From positions 4,802 through 68,801 of the forward strand of contig JBKECD010000139.1 in assembly GCA_047974225.1 (NCBI GenBank): a stretch of 64,000 bases of DNA, in the 5' to 3' direction. The notes under the pieces were generated by a model that worked only from the letters and a program-made list of their open reading frames with translations, searched no databases and had not been told where the DNA came from. Below, in pieces: positions 27,015-35,228 of the stretch (positions within the stretch are counted from its first letter, which is position 1; each line of letters begins with the position of its first letter). Both the position numbers and the translations under genes were made by a program. The stretch is from JBKEDC01 sp047974225 (GTDB lineage Bacteria; Bacteroidota; Bacteroidia; Bacteroidales; Prolixibacteraceae).

Positions 27015-28209
27015 TAGCATCCCCGAAGCCATCGAAGCCATCAGAAATGGCGAGATTATCATCGTGGTGGATGATGAGGATAGAGAAAATGAAGGCGATT
27101 TTATCGCTGCTGCCGAAAAAATAACCCCTGAGATGGTCAATTTCATGACCACCCACGGACGAGGCTTGATGTGTACTCCGCTCACCGAAGAGCGCTGCGA
27201 AGAATTAGAGTTGGAGCTCATGGTGGGCAAGAACACTGCCACCCATGAAACGCCCTTCACCGTGTCGGTCGATTTGCTCGGCAATGGCTGCACCACAGGC
27301 ATCTCGGCTTCCGACCGTGCGAAAACAATTCAAGCACTTGTCAATCCCGACACCACACCGAGCGACCTCGGTCGCCCGGGGCATATTTTTCCGCTGAAAG
27401 CAAAAAATAGAGGGGTCATCCGTCGTGCGGGGCACACAGAAGCAGCAGTCGATTTAGCTCGACTAGCAGGCTTGCAGCCCGCTGGGGTGCTAATCGAAAT
27501 TATGAATGAAGATGGCACCATGGCTCGACTTCCCGAATTGGTGGTCTTGGCAGAACGCTTCAACATGAAGTTAATCAGCATCGAAAGTCTTATTAAATAT
27601 ATCTTGGAGACGGAAAGCCTCATCGAAAGAGGTGAAGAGGTGAAAATGCCCACGGAGCATGGCAACTTCCGAGCTATTCCATTCTTGCAAAGGTCAAATG
27701 GCATGGAGCACCTTGCACTCATCAAAGGAGAATGGGCTCCTGATGAAGAAATCTTAGTGCGCATGCACTCGTCATGTATGACTGGTGATATTTTCGGGTC
27801 GAAAAGATGCGAATGTGGCGACCAGCTACACACAGCCATGGAGATGATTGAGAAAGAGGGTAAAGGCGTGGTGGTGTATATGATGCAAGAGGGGCGCGGA
27901 ATTGGATTGATGAATAAAATTGCGGCCTATAAGCTGCAAGATGAAGGACTCGACACCGTGGATGCCAATATCCACCTCGGATTTAAAGCTGATGAACGCG
28001 ATTATGGCGTGGGAGCTCAGATTCTCCGAAGCTTAGGCGTAAGCAAAATGCGACTGCTGACCAACAATCCCATCAAACGCATAGGAATTGAAGGATACGG
28101 ATTGCAAGTAACTGAAAATATAGCTATCGAAATCGAGCCCAACGAATACAATCAGAAATACATGCAAACCAAGCGCGACCGCATGGGGCACGAGCTGAAA
28201 AAACTGTAA
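26995..28209 (+). CDS. ribBA: Bifunctional DHBP synthase / GTP cyclohydrolase II
   Basis: A 404-residue fused riboflavin-synthesis enzyme. The N-terminal half makes 3,4-dihydroxy-2-butanone 4-phosphate from ribulose 5-phosphate: VVDDEDRENEGDFI (about residues 24-37), TTHGRGLMC and GRPGHIFPL are its metal- and substrate-binding motifs. The C-terminal half opens GTP: HSSCMTGDIFGSKRCECGDQ contains the three zinc cysteines (about 259-278), and QEGRGIGL is the catalytic arginine region. The start overlaps the end of the permease gene, so the two are probably co-transcribed; no riboswitch is seen before it. A terminator follows. Confidence 0.97.
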   Translation: MTPYQLNSIPEAIEAIRNGEIIIVVDDEDRENEGDFIAAAEKITPEMVNFMTTHGRGLMCTPLTEERCEELELELMVGKNTATHETPFTVSVDLLGNGCTTGISASDRAKTIQALVNPDTTPSDLGRPGHIFPLKAKNRGVIRRAGHTEAAVDLARLAGLQPAGVLIEIMNEDGTMARLPELVVLAERFNMKLISIESLIKYILETESLIERGEEVKMPTEHGNFRAIPFLQRSNGMEHLALIKGEWAPDEEILVRMHSSCMTGDIFGSKRCECGDQLHTAMEMIEKEGKGVVVYMMQEGRGIGLMNKIAAYKLQDEGLDTVDANIHLGFKADERDYGVGAQILRSLGVSKMRLLTNNPIKRIGIEGYGLQVTENIAIEIEPNEYNQKYMQTKRDRMGHELKKL

Positions 28210-28225
28210 GGGAAGAGGGAAGAGT

Positions 28226-28256
28226 AAAAAAAACGAGCTTGCGCTCGTTTTTTTTT
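28226..28256 (+). terminator. Terminator between ribBA and the S24 repressor
   Basis: Stem ACGAGC / GCTCGT with loop TTGC, extended by A and T runs on both sides, so it can serve both convergent genes. Confidence 0.85.
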
Positions 28257-28914
28257 ATATCATTGCCCGATAATTAACTACTGCCTTGACCAAGGCAGCT
28301 GCTTTCAGATCCTTTATCAGAAATTCTTTGGGCGTGTGATGTTGATTCTGGCTCACCAGCGTCAGTCTATCGGGTGTCGAGCCCTGCTGCACAAATTTAA
28401 TGGTGAGCATTTCTTCACCATCAAAGTCAAAATACAAAATATACATTTCGCCCCAAATCAACAATTCAGGCAAGCGATTCACCATCTTATAAATCACCAA
28501 ATCGCCATTTTTCACCAGCGGATACATCGAGTCGCCACGAGCATAAATAGCTCCATCAGCCTTGGGCATATTGGGCACTACCAGATGATCAATAGGTACT
28601 AGCCCCTTGGGGTTGATAAAAATTGATGACACCCCCGCTGTCGCTTCCATCTCATAGATAGGCACCAATTGATTTTCAAAATTAGAGTCTGTCCGCAACT
28701 TGCGATAAGTGCTTTGCGATGGGCTCAGCTCATAATCTTCCAGATTATGCACATGAAGCTTTTCTTTAAATTTTTCAAAGAAAGAGCGTGGCACAGGGTC
28801 TAATCCATTTTCAATTCGCGACAAGAAGGGCTGCTGCACTTCGAGCACTTCAGCAAGCTGCTTTTGTGTCAATTGAAGTTCTTTTCTTAGTTTTTTTACG
28901 TCTAAAGATTCCAT
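28255..28914 (-). CDS. XRE/S24 repressor (LexA/CI-like, self-cleaving type)
   Basis: A 219-residue regulator. Residues about 5-60 form an XRE helix-turn-helix (LTQKQLAEVLEVQQPFLSRI). Residues about 83-210 form an S24 peptidase domain with the expected parts: an Ala-Gly pair that may be the cleavage site (EATAGVSS, about 91-97), the catalytic Ser in GDSMYP (about 129) and the catalytic Lys in LTIKFVQQG (about 173). Such proteins repress target genes until DNA damage triggers self-cleavage. It lies 50 bases downstream of mfd on the same strand. Three copies of AGTATAATT lie between the genes and suggest self-control. It could be a prophage-derived repressor or a damage regulator. Confidence 0.9.
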   Translation of the reverse strand: MESLDVKKLRKELQLTQKQLAEVLEVQQPFLSRIENGLDPVPRSFFEKFKEKLHVHNLEDYELSPSQSTYRKLRTDSNFENQLVPIYEMEATAGVSSIFINPKGLVPIDHLVVPNMPKADGAIYARGDSMYPLVKNGDLVIYKMVNRLPELLIWGEMYILYFDFDGEEMLTIKFVQQGSTPDRLTLVSQNQHHTPKEFLIKDLKAAALVKAVVNYRAMI

Positions 28915-28916
28915 AA

Positions 28917-28975
28917 AGTATAATTTTGACCGTAAAAATAAGTATAATTCTTCATATATACTATCAAATTATACT
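28917..28975 (-). promoter_or_regulatory. Candidate operator: three AGTATAATT sites
   Basis: AGTATAATT occurs at 28917-28925 and 28941-28949, and inverted (AATTATACT) at 28967-28975, spacings of 24 and 26 bases. The third overlaps the last codons of mfd. They sit directly before the start of the S24 repressor gene, where an autoregulated operator would be expected. Confidence 0.5.
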
Positions 28976-31900
28976 CTTTTTCATTGTTTCAATGATATTT
29001 CTTGCCACACTCACCTCGTCTATTTCCTCAAAAATCAAGCTTAAGTGTTCGGTCGTTTGCTTCATTCGGCACGACGACGGATAATGATTCACATAATTCA
29101 AGATGCGACCAAAGAGTTCCGACTCATAGAATGGCGACTGCTGGTCGCCCAAAAAATAGCAAATCAGCTTATGGTTTTTCAGCACTATGCGCTCAATGTT
29201 CAGCCCGATGGCAACCCATCGCAAGCGCACCACTTCAATCAACTCTTTGGTTGGCTCGGGCAATTTTCCGAAGCGGTCGAGCAGTGCAGCCTCAAATGCC
29301 TGCAAATTTTCCTCCGACTCCACGCTGTCTAATTCCCGATAGAGCAACATCCGCTCCGAGATACTATTAATATAAGTCTCGGGGAAAAGCAGCTCCATGT
29401 CGGTGTCCACTTGGCAATCGCTGACTAGATTTTGCTGTAAGAATGCCTGATTAGCATCCTCTTCCTCTTCAAACAAGTCTTTATATTCGGTCTGCTTCAA
29501 TTCCTGAATTGCCTCATTCAAAATGCGATGATAGGTGTCATAGCCTATGTCGGCGATAAATCCCGATTGCTCAGCTCCGAGCAAGTCGCCCGCCCCTCGA
29601 ATATCGAGGTCGCGCATGGCAATATTAAAGCCACTGCCCAATTCCGAGAACTCCTCGATGGCTTGCAATCGCTTGCGCGCATCGTCGTTCACCAGCGAGA
29701 GAGGGGGCGCAATCAAATAGCAAAAGGCTTTGCGCGTGGAGCGCCCCACACGCCCGCGCAACTGATGCAGCTCGCTCAATCCGAAATTTTCGGCATGATT
29801 CACAATGATCGTATTGGCATTGGGGATGTCTAATCCCGATTCGATAATCGTGGTTGCCACCAGCACATCATATTCTCCATTGATAAAATCGAGCATCACC
29901 CCTTCCAGCGCCTGCCCATCCATCTGCCCATGCCCCACAGCGGTGCGCACTCCGGGCACCAATCGCTTGATGGTGGTTTCCACCTCATAGATATTCTGCA
30001 CTCGGTTATGAATGAAAAACACTTGCCCTCCCCGACTGATTTCATATGAGATTGCATCACGCAAAATATCTTCGTTGAAGCCGTGCAACTCGGTGAGCAC
30101 AGGATAACGATTGAGGGGTGGTGTTTGAATAATCGAAAGGTCGCGCGCGCCCATCAAGGAAAATTGCAAGGTGCGTGGAATAGGCGTTGCGGTGAGTGTC
30201 AGCGTATCAACATTGACTTTAAATTGCTTCAATTTTTCCTTCACCGACACGCCAAACTTTTGTTCTTCGTCGATGATCAGCAATCCTAAATCGGCAAACT
30301 GCACATCCTTTCCCACGATGCGATGCGTGCCGATGAGCATGTCAATTTTTCCCTCCTTCACCTCTTTAATTACCCGGCGCACTTCGGCGGCGGGTCGCAA
30401 CCGACTGATATAGTCCACACGCACCGGAAAATCCTCCAGACGCTTGCTAAATGATTTGAAATGCTGCAAGGCAAGAATTGTTGTGGGCACCAACACAGCC
30501 ACCTGCTTGCCATCTGCCACCGCCTTAAAGGCAGCACGGATTGCCACCTCTGTTTTTCCAAATCCCACATCGCCACACACCAGCCTATCCATCGGCATTG
30601 GTTTTTCCATATCCTCCTTGATAGCATTAGTCGCCTTCACTTGGTCGGGCGTATCCTCAAATACAAACGACGCCTCCAGCTCATTTTGCAGGTAGGTGTC
30701 GGGCGAAAAGGCAAATCCTTTTTCCTCTTTTCGCTTAGCATAGAGTTGTATCAAATCGCGCGCAATGTCTTTCACCTTGCTTTTGGTTCGATCCTTCAGT
30801 TTCTGCCATGCAGCAGTGCCGAGCTTATTAATCTTGGGTTCACGCCCTTCCTTTCCTTTGTATTTTGAAATCCGATGCAGCGAATGAATGCTCACCAGAA
30901 GCATATCATTATCTCGATACGACAGGCGGATTGCCTCCTGCATTTTGCCATTGACCTCCGTTTTGACCAGCCCCATAAATCGCCCAATTCCATGGTCGAT
31001 GTGCACCACAAAATCGCCTGCTGAAAGCTTGCTGAGCTCCTTGATGGTGAATCCCTCACGCTTGGTTTTCTTCGAGCGATTTTGGAAACGATGATAACGC
31101 TCAAAAATCTGATGGTCGGTATAGCAGCACACTTTAAGGTCGTGATCCACAAATCCCTCATGCAACACCAAATTGAGGTGTTCGAAATTCACGGTCATCT
31201 CTTGGTCGGCAAAAATTGCGCGCAGTCGTTCCACTTGTTTTTCTGAATTGCTCAGAATATAATTCGTATATCCATTAGCGGATTTAATCTGCAATTCTTG
31301 CGCAAGCAAGGGGAAATTTTTGTTGAAAGTTGGCTGAACCGAAGAATTAAAATTAAGGGTTGTCGCCACGTCAAATCCCGCTCTATTTCCCACAGCCAAC
31401 TTGCGAAATCGCTGAGCTGCCTCCACAAAGCTTGAGCCCGAAATCACCTGCACATCACTCTCATCATTAATCGCTAGGGTGAGAAAATTATCCATCATCT
31501 CCCCCACCAATTGCAGGTCATTCGCCCATATCAAACTGTCGGCAGGCAGCAGATTAAGAAAGTTTTCATGCACTTCTTCCTTAAGGGCATTATGAATATT
31601 GGGGATAATCGCCATTTCTTGCTGCTTGCTAATCGAAATCTGCGTTTCGATGTCAAACACCCGAATGCTATCCACCTCATCGCCAAAAAAGTCAATCCGA
31701 TAGGGGGCATCGCTGGAATAGGAAAACACATCCACCAAGCTCCCCCGAATGGCATATTGCCCCGGCTCATAGACAAAGTCCACCTGCTCGAAACCATAGT
31801 CGAAGAGTAATTCATTGATGAATGTAATCGAAAGCTTATCGCCCACCTTCACCGAGTGGCAGACTTGATGGAGCGCTTCGGCTTGAATGACCGTTTCCGC

Positions 31901-32290
31901 CAGCGCCTCAGGATAGGTGATGAGCTTCACCTCAGCTCCTATGCGAAGTTTGTTGAGCGCATCGGTGCGGAGAATGATATTTTCCTGCTCCTGCTGGTCG
32001 GAGCGGATAATGCGCCGATAAGAACTGGGGAAAAGCAGCAACAACTCATCTTTGGGGCGCAGACTTTTCAAATCGTCATAAAAATAAGACGCCTGCTCGC
32101 GATCATTCATCACATAAATCACGGGATTATTTTCTCGCTCGGCAAGCATGCTCGCCAGTAGCGATTTTTCCGAGCCCACCAATCCTTTGATTTGCGTAGC
32201 TTTTCCTTTCTCTATCGTTTCTAAAGCCTCTTTAAAGGGTGTCTGTCTTGAAAAAAACAAACTAAAATCTTCTAATTTCAATCCTGTCAT
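28964..32290 (-). CDS. mfd: Transcription-repair coupling factor Mfd
   Basis: A protein of about 1108 residues that removes RNA polymerase stalled at DNA lesions and recruits UvrA. Order of parts: UvrB-like N-terminal region, RNA polymerase-interaction domain (AGDFVVHIDHGIGRFMGLVK, about 433-452), a superfamily 2 translocase with Walker A GDVGFGKTE (about 574-582) and LLIIDEEQKFGV (about 670-681), motif VI region LHQLRGRVGRS, and the C-terminal TRCF domain. The reading frame can be extended to a TTG at 32302, but that codon lies in the TATCTTTG promoter box (minus strand), so the ATG at 32290 (MTGLKLEDFSL) is the start. Confidence 0.96.
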   Translation of the reverse strand: MTGLKLEDFSLFFSRQTPFKEALETIEKGKATQIKGLVGSEKSLLASMLAERENNPVIYVMNDREQASYFYDDLKSLRPKDELLLLFPSSYRRIIRSDQQEQENIILRTDALNKLRIGAEVKLITYPEALAETVIQAEALHQVCHSVKVGDKLSITFINELLFDYGFEQVDFVYEPGQYAIRGSLVDVFSYSSDAPYRIDFFGDEVDSIRVFDIETQISISKQQEMAIIPNIHNALKEEVHENFLNLLPADSLIWANDLQLVGEMMDNFLTLAINDESDVQVISGSSFVEAAQRFRKLAVGNRAGFDVATTLNFNSSVQPTFNKNFPLLAQELQIKSANGYTNYILSNSEKQVERLRAIFADQEMTVNFEHLNLVLHEGFVDHDLKVCCYTDHQIFERYHRFQNRSKKTKREGFTIKELSKLSAGDFVVHIDHGIGRFMGLVKTEVNGKMQEAIRLSYRDNDMLLVSIHSLHRISKYKGKEGREPKINKLGTAAWQKLKDRTKSKVKDIARDLIQLYAKRKEEKGFAFSPDTYLQNELEASFVFEDTPDQVKATNAIKEDMEKPMPMDRLVCGDVGFGKTEVAIRAAFKAVADGKQVAVLVPTTILALQHFKSFSKRLEDFPVRVDYISRLRPAAEVRRVIKEVKEGKIDMLIGTHRIVGKDVQFADLGLLIIDEEQKFGVSVKEKLKQFKVNVDTLTLTATPIPRTLQFSLMGARDLSIIQTPPLNRYPVLTELHGFNEDILRDAISYEISRGGQVFFIHNRVQNIYEVETTIKRLVPGVRTAVGHGQMDGQALEGVMLDFINGEYDVLVATTIIESGLDIPNANTIIVNHAENFGLSELHQLRGRVGRSTRKAFCYLIAPPLSLVNDDARKRLQAIEEFSELGSGFNIAMRDLDIRGAGDLLGAEQSGFIADIGYDTYHRILNEAIQELKQTEYKDLFEEEEDANQAFLQQNLVSDCQVDTDMELLFPETYINSISERMLLYRELDSVESEENLQAFEAALLDRFGKLPEPTKELIEVVRLRWVAIGLNIERIVLKNHKLICYFLGDQQSPFYESELFGRILNYVNHYPSSCRMKQTTEHLSLIFEEIDEVSVARNIIETMKKSII

Positions 32291-32300
32291 AATTTGCCAC

Positions 32301-32656
32301 AAAGATAGGCAATCTATCCTGAATTACTCCTCCTCTTTCCTCGGCAAAACGTGCATTGTGGCAAAACAAAGTAAAACCGACGGCTCAATCAGCGATTAAT
32401 CTTATCTAAATAATAAGACTTTCTTATCAAACCTTAAAAACACCCTCTAAGTGCCATATTCCGACCTAATCCTTATTCTTTTTATCTATATTTGTCGAGC
32501 TAGCAAGATGGAAGATTAATTTTATTCTTGTCGAGCACTATTTTTTTAACGAAATATTTTTGGTTTTATAGCCAGCTTATATATATATATTGTACAACTA
32601 TCGTGCGGATATAGCTATATATGTATTTGTTGAACTCCAACCCCAACACACTATTT
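32301..32656. promoter_or_regulatory. Divergent promoter region between mfd and the single-domain STAS-like pair
   Basis: On the minus strand TATCTTTG (about 32308-32301) drives mfd. On the plus strand TATATTTG (32487-32494) and TATTTTTG (32555-32562) are candidate -7 boxes for the STAS-like pair, the first implying a leader of about 150 bases. The phrase TTGTCGAGC occurs twice (32492-32500 and 32528-32536). A short alternating AT run (32579-32590) lies near the gene, as before the two-domain relative. No gene is seen here. Confidence 0.5.
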
Positions 32657-33034
32657 ATGGAAGTCACAAATATCAGGTACATCAACGAGCATGACACTTG
32701 TCTTATTGAACTCAGCGGCTCAGCCGACATCACAGTTCTCACAAGACATCTATCGCAGGCACTGAGTAGAAATATTCTACCCAGCACTTGCCGCAACTTT
32801 TTATTTCATGATGACGGCATTACCCCCACCGAAGCGTCTTTAAATGCCGAAGACCTCGTCGAATTAGCCGAAACACATCACGATTTATTCAAAGGGGCGA
32901 AAATTGCATTCTGCTTCTATGACCTTCGAAGCCATGCGAAAATTAATGCGATTCGCACCAAGCATAATCTTTCAGAAAAACGTTGTTTCATGAATATCGA
33001 CGAAGCACTCAACTGGCTTAAAAACACAATATAA
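32657..33034 (+). CDS. Single-domain STAS/SpoIIAA-like protein, first of a pair
   Basis: A 125-residue one-domain member of the family that makes up the giant proteins at 5.7-15.7 kb. It has the strand opening EVTNIRYINEHDTCLIELSG, the mid segment NFLFHDDGI, then KGAKIAFCFYDLRSHAKI and the closing NIDEALNWLKN helix. The start is set at ATG 32657, because the protein then aligns from residue 1 with its neighbour (MEVTNIRY against MQITNIRY); the reading frame is open 36 bases further up. No signal peptide. The next gene starts 8 bases after its stop, so the two are co-transcribed and look like a tandem duplication. Function unknown. Confidence 0.8.
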   Translation: MEVTNIRYINEHDTCLIELSGSADITVLTRHLSQALSRNILPSTCRNFLFHDDGITPTEASLNAEDLVELAETHHDLFKGAKIAFCFYDLRSHAKINAIRTKHNLSEKRCFMNIDEALNWLKNTI

Positions 33035-33042
33035 ACACTACT

Positions 33043-33417
33043 ATGCAAATAACCAACATCAGATATCTTGCCAAAGAAGACATATGCGTCATTGAGCTAA
33101 GCGGGAAAATCAACTTCGACACGCTCAGCAGCCTATTCTCGCTTGCCGTCAAAAGAGGTCAATTGAAGAGTTCCTATCGGAAATTTCTTATTCTTGACGA
33201 TGGCATCGAAGAAACCAACGACCATAGCACCGTTGGCAGCATCGAAAAGCTGCACATTGAGCATGACTCAGAATTTGCAGGTGCTAAGGTGGCGTTTGTG
33301 CTCCACGACCTTCGGTCGCATGCCCGTGTGCAGACGCTCCGCAAGAAATTCACCAACACGCTCAAGCAGACTTTCACCAGCGAAGAAGACGCCATGCTTT
33401 GGCTGAAAAATCTCTAA
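33043..33417 (+). CDS. Single-domain STAS/SpoIIAA-like protein, second of a pair
   Basis: A 124-residue paralog of the preceding gene, alignable end to end. Shared elements are ITNIRY, VIELSG, the DDGI turn, GAKVAFVLHDLRSHARV and a closing DAMLWLKNL. The DLRSHA motif in both has replaced the SDPK motif of the giant proteins, so this pair is a distinct subgroup. Cytosolic by lack of signal or membrane segments. Whether the two form a heterodimer is open. A terminator lies about 220 bases further on. Confidence 0.8.
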   Translation: MQITNIRYLAKEDICVIELSGKINFDTLSSLFSLAVKRGQLKSSYRKFLILDDGIEETNDHSTVGSIEKLHIEHDSEFAGAKVAFVLHDLRSHARVQTLRKKFTNTLKQTFTSEEDAMLWLKNL

Positions 33418-33476
33418 GCTGTATTATTCATACGCTTTCTATTACAAACACCCATCTCTGCAAAATCAAGAAAGCA

Positions 33477-33600
33477 GCCCCGCTAGGGGGGTGATATCTT
33501 TGTAGAACCAATCGCATCTGGGTTGCATTAAGCTGCATTGAATGCGGCTCTACGGCACGCCCTTTGGGGCGTTTGGGATTGCCTGCGGGAATGGGCAGCG
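33477..33600. repeat. Dispersed intergenic repeat with REP-like palindrome (inverted orientation of the module)
   Basis: CCCCGCTAGGGGGGTGATAT followed by CTTTGTAG is the reverse complement of the ACAAAGATATCACCCC module beside the ATPase. Next comes AGCTGCATTGAATGCGGCT (33531-33549, one mismatch from the palindrome) and the CCCTTTGGGGCGTTTGGG / GCCTGCGGGAATGGGC block. No gene is present. Confidence 0.8.
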
Positions 33601-33636
33601 CATGAATAATGCAAGCTAAAAGTGAGAGATGAACAC

Positions 33637-33684
33637 AAAAAAAAAGCGAGAATGATTCAAGCTAAATCATTCTCGCTTTTTTTT
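33637..33684 (+). terminator. Strong hairpin terminator after the single-domain pair
   Basis: Stem AAAAGCGAGAATGATT / AATCATTCTCGCTTTT with a 7-base loop and long A and T runs on either side; it can act in both directions. Confidence 0.85.
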
Positions 33685-33699
33685 GCAAACATCAAAGGC

Positions 33700-33842
33700 G
33701 GAAGATTAGCAACACACAACCAATCTTCCAACCATTTGAATTTTGGGACAAACAGCCCCACACACTTGAAACACACATCCAAAAACCCAATTATGGGTTA
33801 AATATAGCCGAGCTTTTATCAGAAAAAAAGCTCGGCTTTTTT
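33700..33842 (+). ncRNA. Candidate small RNA or structured leader-less transcript
   Basis: Between two terminators lies a stretch with a closed set of hairpins: GGAAGATT (33700-33707) pairs with AATCTTCC (33722-33729), ACCC with GGGT around 33785-33798, and it ends in a clear terminator, GCCGAGCTTTT against AAAAGCTCGGC followed by T residues (33807-33842). No coding frame of note crosses it. No known RNA family is recognised and no promoter box is clear, so this is a proposal only. Confidence 0.35.
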
Positions 33843-34255
33843 GCCAGCATTTGCCAGCATCACACAAAGCCTACCACACTATAAACCTCGTGTATCACAC
33901 ACTATACACGATAAACGCCAAAGCTCCAAAAAGGTTTTCCAAAAAAACAAAAAATTATTAGCGTTGCTAATAATGGCACTCTTGACTATTATCAATCGGC
34001 ACTCGGAAAACACGCTAAGACCAACAAGGAATAAACTCCCAAGCCCCAAATAAATAACATATTACAATTGATTTACTCTAGGTTAATTCATTATTAAATA
34101 TAGTTGCGAAATACAACTGCAAGGCATCTTCGTAAAGTTTTTTAAGCTACTTTAGCAGTGCTTTTAGGCAAGTTTTTTTTGTCTGTGGCATAATCACGAA
34201 CAACAATAGAGCGGCGAGCGATTTTTTAAAATCACCCGCCGCTCACCTTTTTCCA
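33843..34255. other. Gene-free gap with small inverted repeats
   Basis: No credible gene. Inverted repeats are visible: CGTGTAT...ATACACG near 33887-33910 and ATTATTAGC...GCTAATAAT near 33955-33977. A longer hairpin (34209-34244; outer arms GAGCGGCG and CGCCGCTC, inner arms ATTTT and AAAAT) lies just beyond the amidase stop and may end transcription. Confidence 0.6.
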
Positions 34256-34654
34256 CTAGTCAGCCACCAACATTTCACTCACCTGAAAACAAGGACAAGC
34301 CTTGCAGGAAAATTCATTATGCCCATGCACCGTGGCATCGGGGAAGCAACGCCCCAAGCAAAACAACAAACGATGCAGACTCTCCTGCTGCGCTGGGGTG
34401 CGCGTGTCCATCGGATTATCCTCCGCATCTAGTCCCCCGACATAACACAGTCCCACACTGTGCTCATTATGCCCATAGCAATGAGCCCCCACCTTCGACA
34501 TCGGTCGCCCCTGTTCGATTGTGCCATCGAGCAAAATCACAAAATGATAGCCAATGCCCTCCCAGCCCTTTTGCCGATGCCACAAATCAATGTCCGAAGC
34601 CCGAAAATCAAGCCCCTGCCGAGTGGCGGCACAATGAATAATAATCTCACTCAC
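34256..34654 (-). CDS. N-acetylmuramoyl-L-alanine amidase (Amidase_2/PGRP fold)
   Basis: A 132-residue zinc amidase of the T7-lysozyme type, which cuts the bond between muramic acid and the stem peptide. Zinc and catalytic positions are visible: the first His in SEIIIHCAATRQG, GYHFVILLDGTIEQGRP, the second His in the VGAHCYGHNEHSVGLCYVGG region, and the last ligand set in VHGHNEFSCKACPCF. Short stand-alone amidases of this kind are frequent in Bacteroidota prophages and phage-derived islands. The start is most likely the GTG at 34654, which overlaps the upstream stop as GTGA; the frame is open further up but inside the neighbour. No signal peptide, so export would need help from another protein, such as the upstream membrane protein. 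Confidence 0.85.
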   Translation of the reverse strand: MSEIIIHCAATRQGLDFRASDIDLWHRQKGWEGIGYHFVILLDGTIEQGRPMSKVGAHCYGHNEHSVGLCYVGGLDAEDNPMDTRTPAQQESLHRLLFCLGRCFPDATVHGHNEFSCKACPCFQVSEMLVAD

Positions 34655-35148
34655 ATCACGCGCCAACGTCTCCACCTGCCCACACACCACGCCGCCACAA
34701 ATAGCACAATTGCCAGCAGAAACAACCTCCAACGTGGTGTCGGCTTTCCCAGCGACACGTCCTCCTGCACCGACTGCCCCCAGCTCGTCGCCACACTATC
34801 CACCCGAACATATTCGACCACCTGCGGCACTTGCACCTCAAGCTCCTGCGGCAGATGCTCCAAGCTGTGATATAGCTCCCCCGAGGGAAGAACACGAGCC
34901 TCCGAGCGAGCCAAGCGGCTAGTCAAAACACTGCTATCCGCTTTCGCCACTCGCTCAAAATGAGCTTCGGGCAAAGACACTCGCACCGTGTCCACTCGTG
35001 ATTCTATTTTCCAAAACTCATGGCTCACCACCTGCGTTTGCTCCTCTTGTTCTCGCAACCGATTCACCTGCTTGCGCATCACACAAGCCGAACATATCGA
35101 CAATGCCACCACCGACAATGCCACTCGATAATATAATTGACTTTTCAT
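34651..35148 (-). CDS. Membrane/lipoprotein-like small protein, possible spanin-type partner
   Basis: A 165-residue protein with a signal-like N-terminus (KSQLYYRVALSVVALSICSAC) in which a Cys follows Ser-Ala, a weak lipobox; a polar, probably extended or coiled middle part (about 25-130); and a hydrophobic C-terminal segment (LFLLAIVLFVAAWCVG) followed by a very basic tail. The stop overlaps the GTG start of the amidase by four bases, so the two are translationally coupled. The shape and the amidase partner suggest a lysis or spanin-type role, as inference only; no known family is recognised. Confidence 0.6.
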   Translation of the reverse strand: MKSQLYYRVALSVVALSICSACVMRKQVNRLREQEEQTQVVSHEFWKIESRVDTVRVSLPEAHFERVAKADSSVLTSRLARSEARVLPSGELYHSLEHLPQELEVQVPQVVEYVRVDSVATSWGQSVQEDVSLGKPTPRWRLFLLAIVLFVAAWCVGRWRRWRVM

Positions 35149-35171
35149 ATCCTAAATCTTTTTTTGTTCAT

Positions 35172-35202
35172 AAAAAAGGGACGCCCCTTTCGGAACGTCC
35201 CT
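35172..35202 (-). terminator. Terminator after the coiled-coil gene
   Basis: Arms AGGGACG and CGTCCCT; on the minus strand the hairpin is followed by a T run. It separates the coiled-coil gene from the membrane protein/amidase pair, so the latter may need their own promoter or read-through. Confidence 0.7.
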
Positions 35203-35228
35203 AAATTCTAAGTCGCAGGCTGCAAGAG

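Noticed and set aside
26900..27020. FMN riboswitch before ribBA
   Set aside because: The ribBA start overlaps the end of the permease gene, so there is no leader space, and no riboswitch-like pattern is visible.
33841..34053. A 70-codon frame starting with TTG
   Set aside because: Starts within the T-run of a terminator, has no ribosome-binding site and crosses inverted repeats; judged noncoding.
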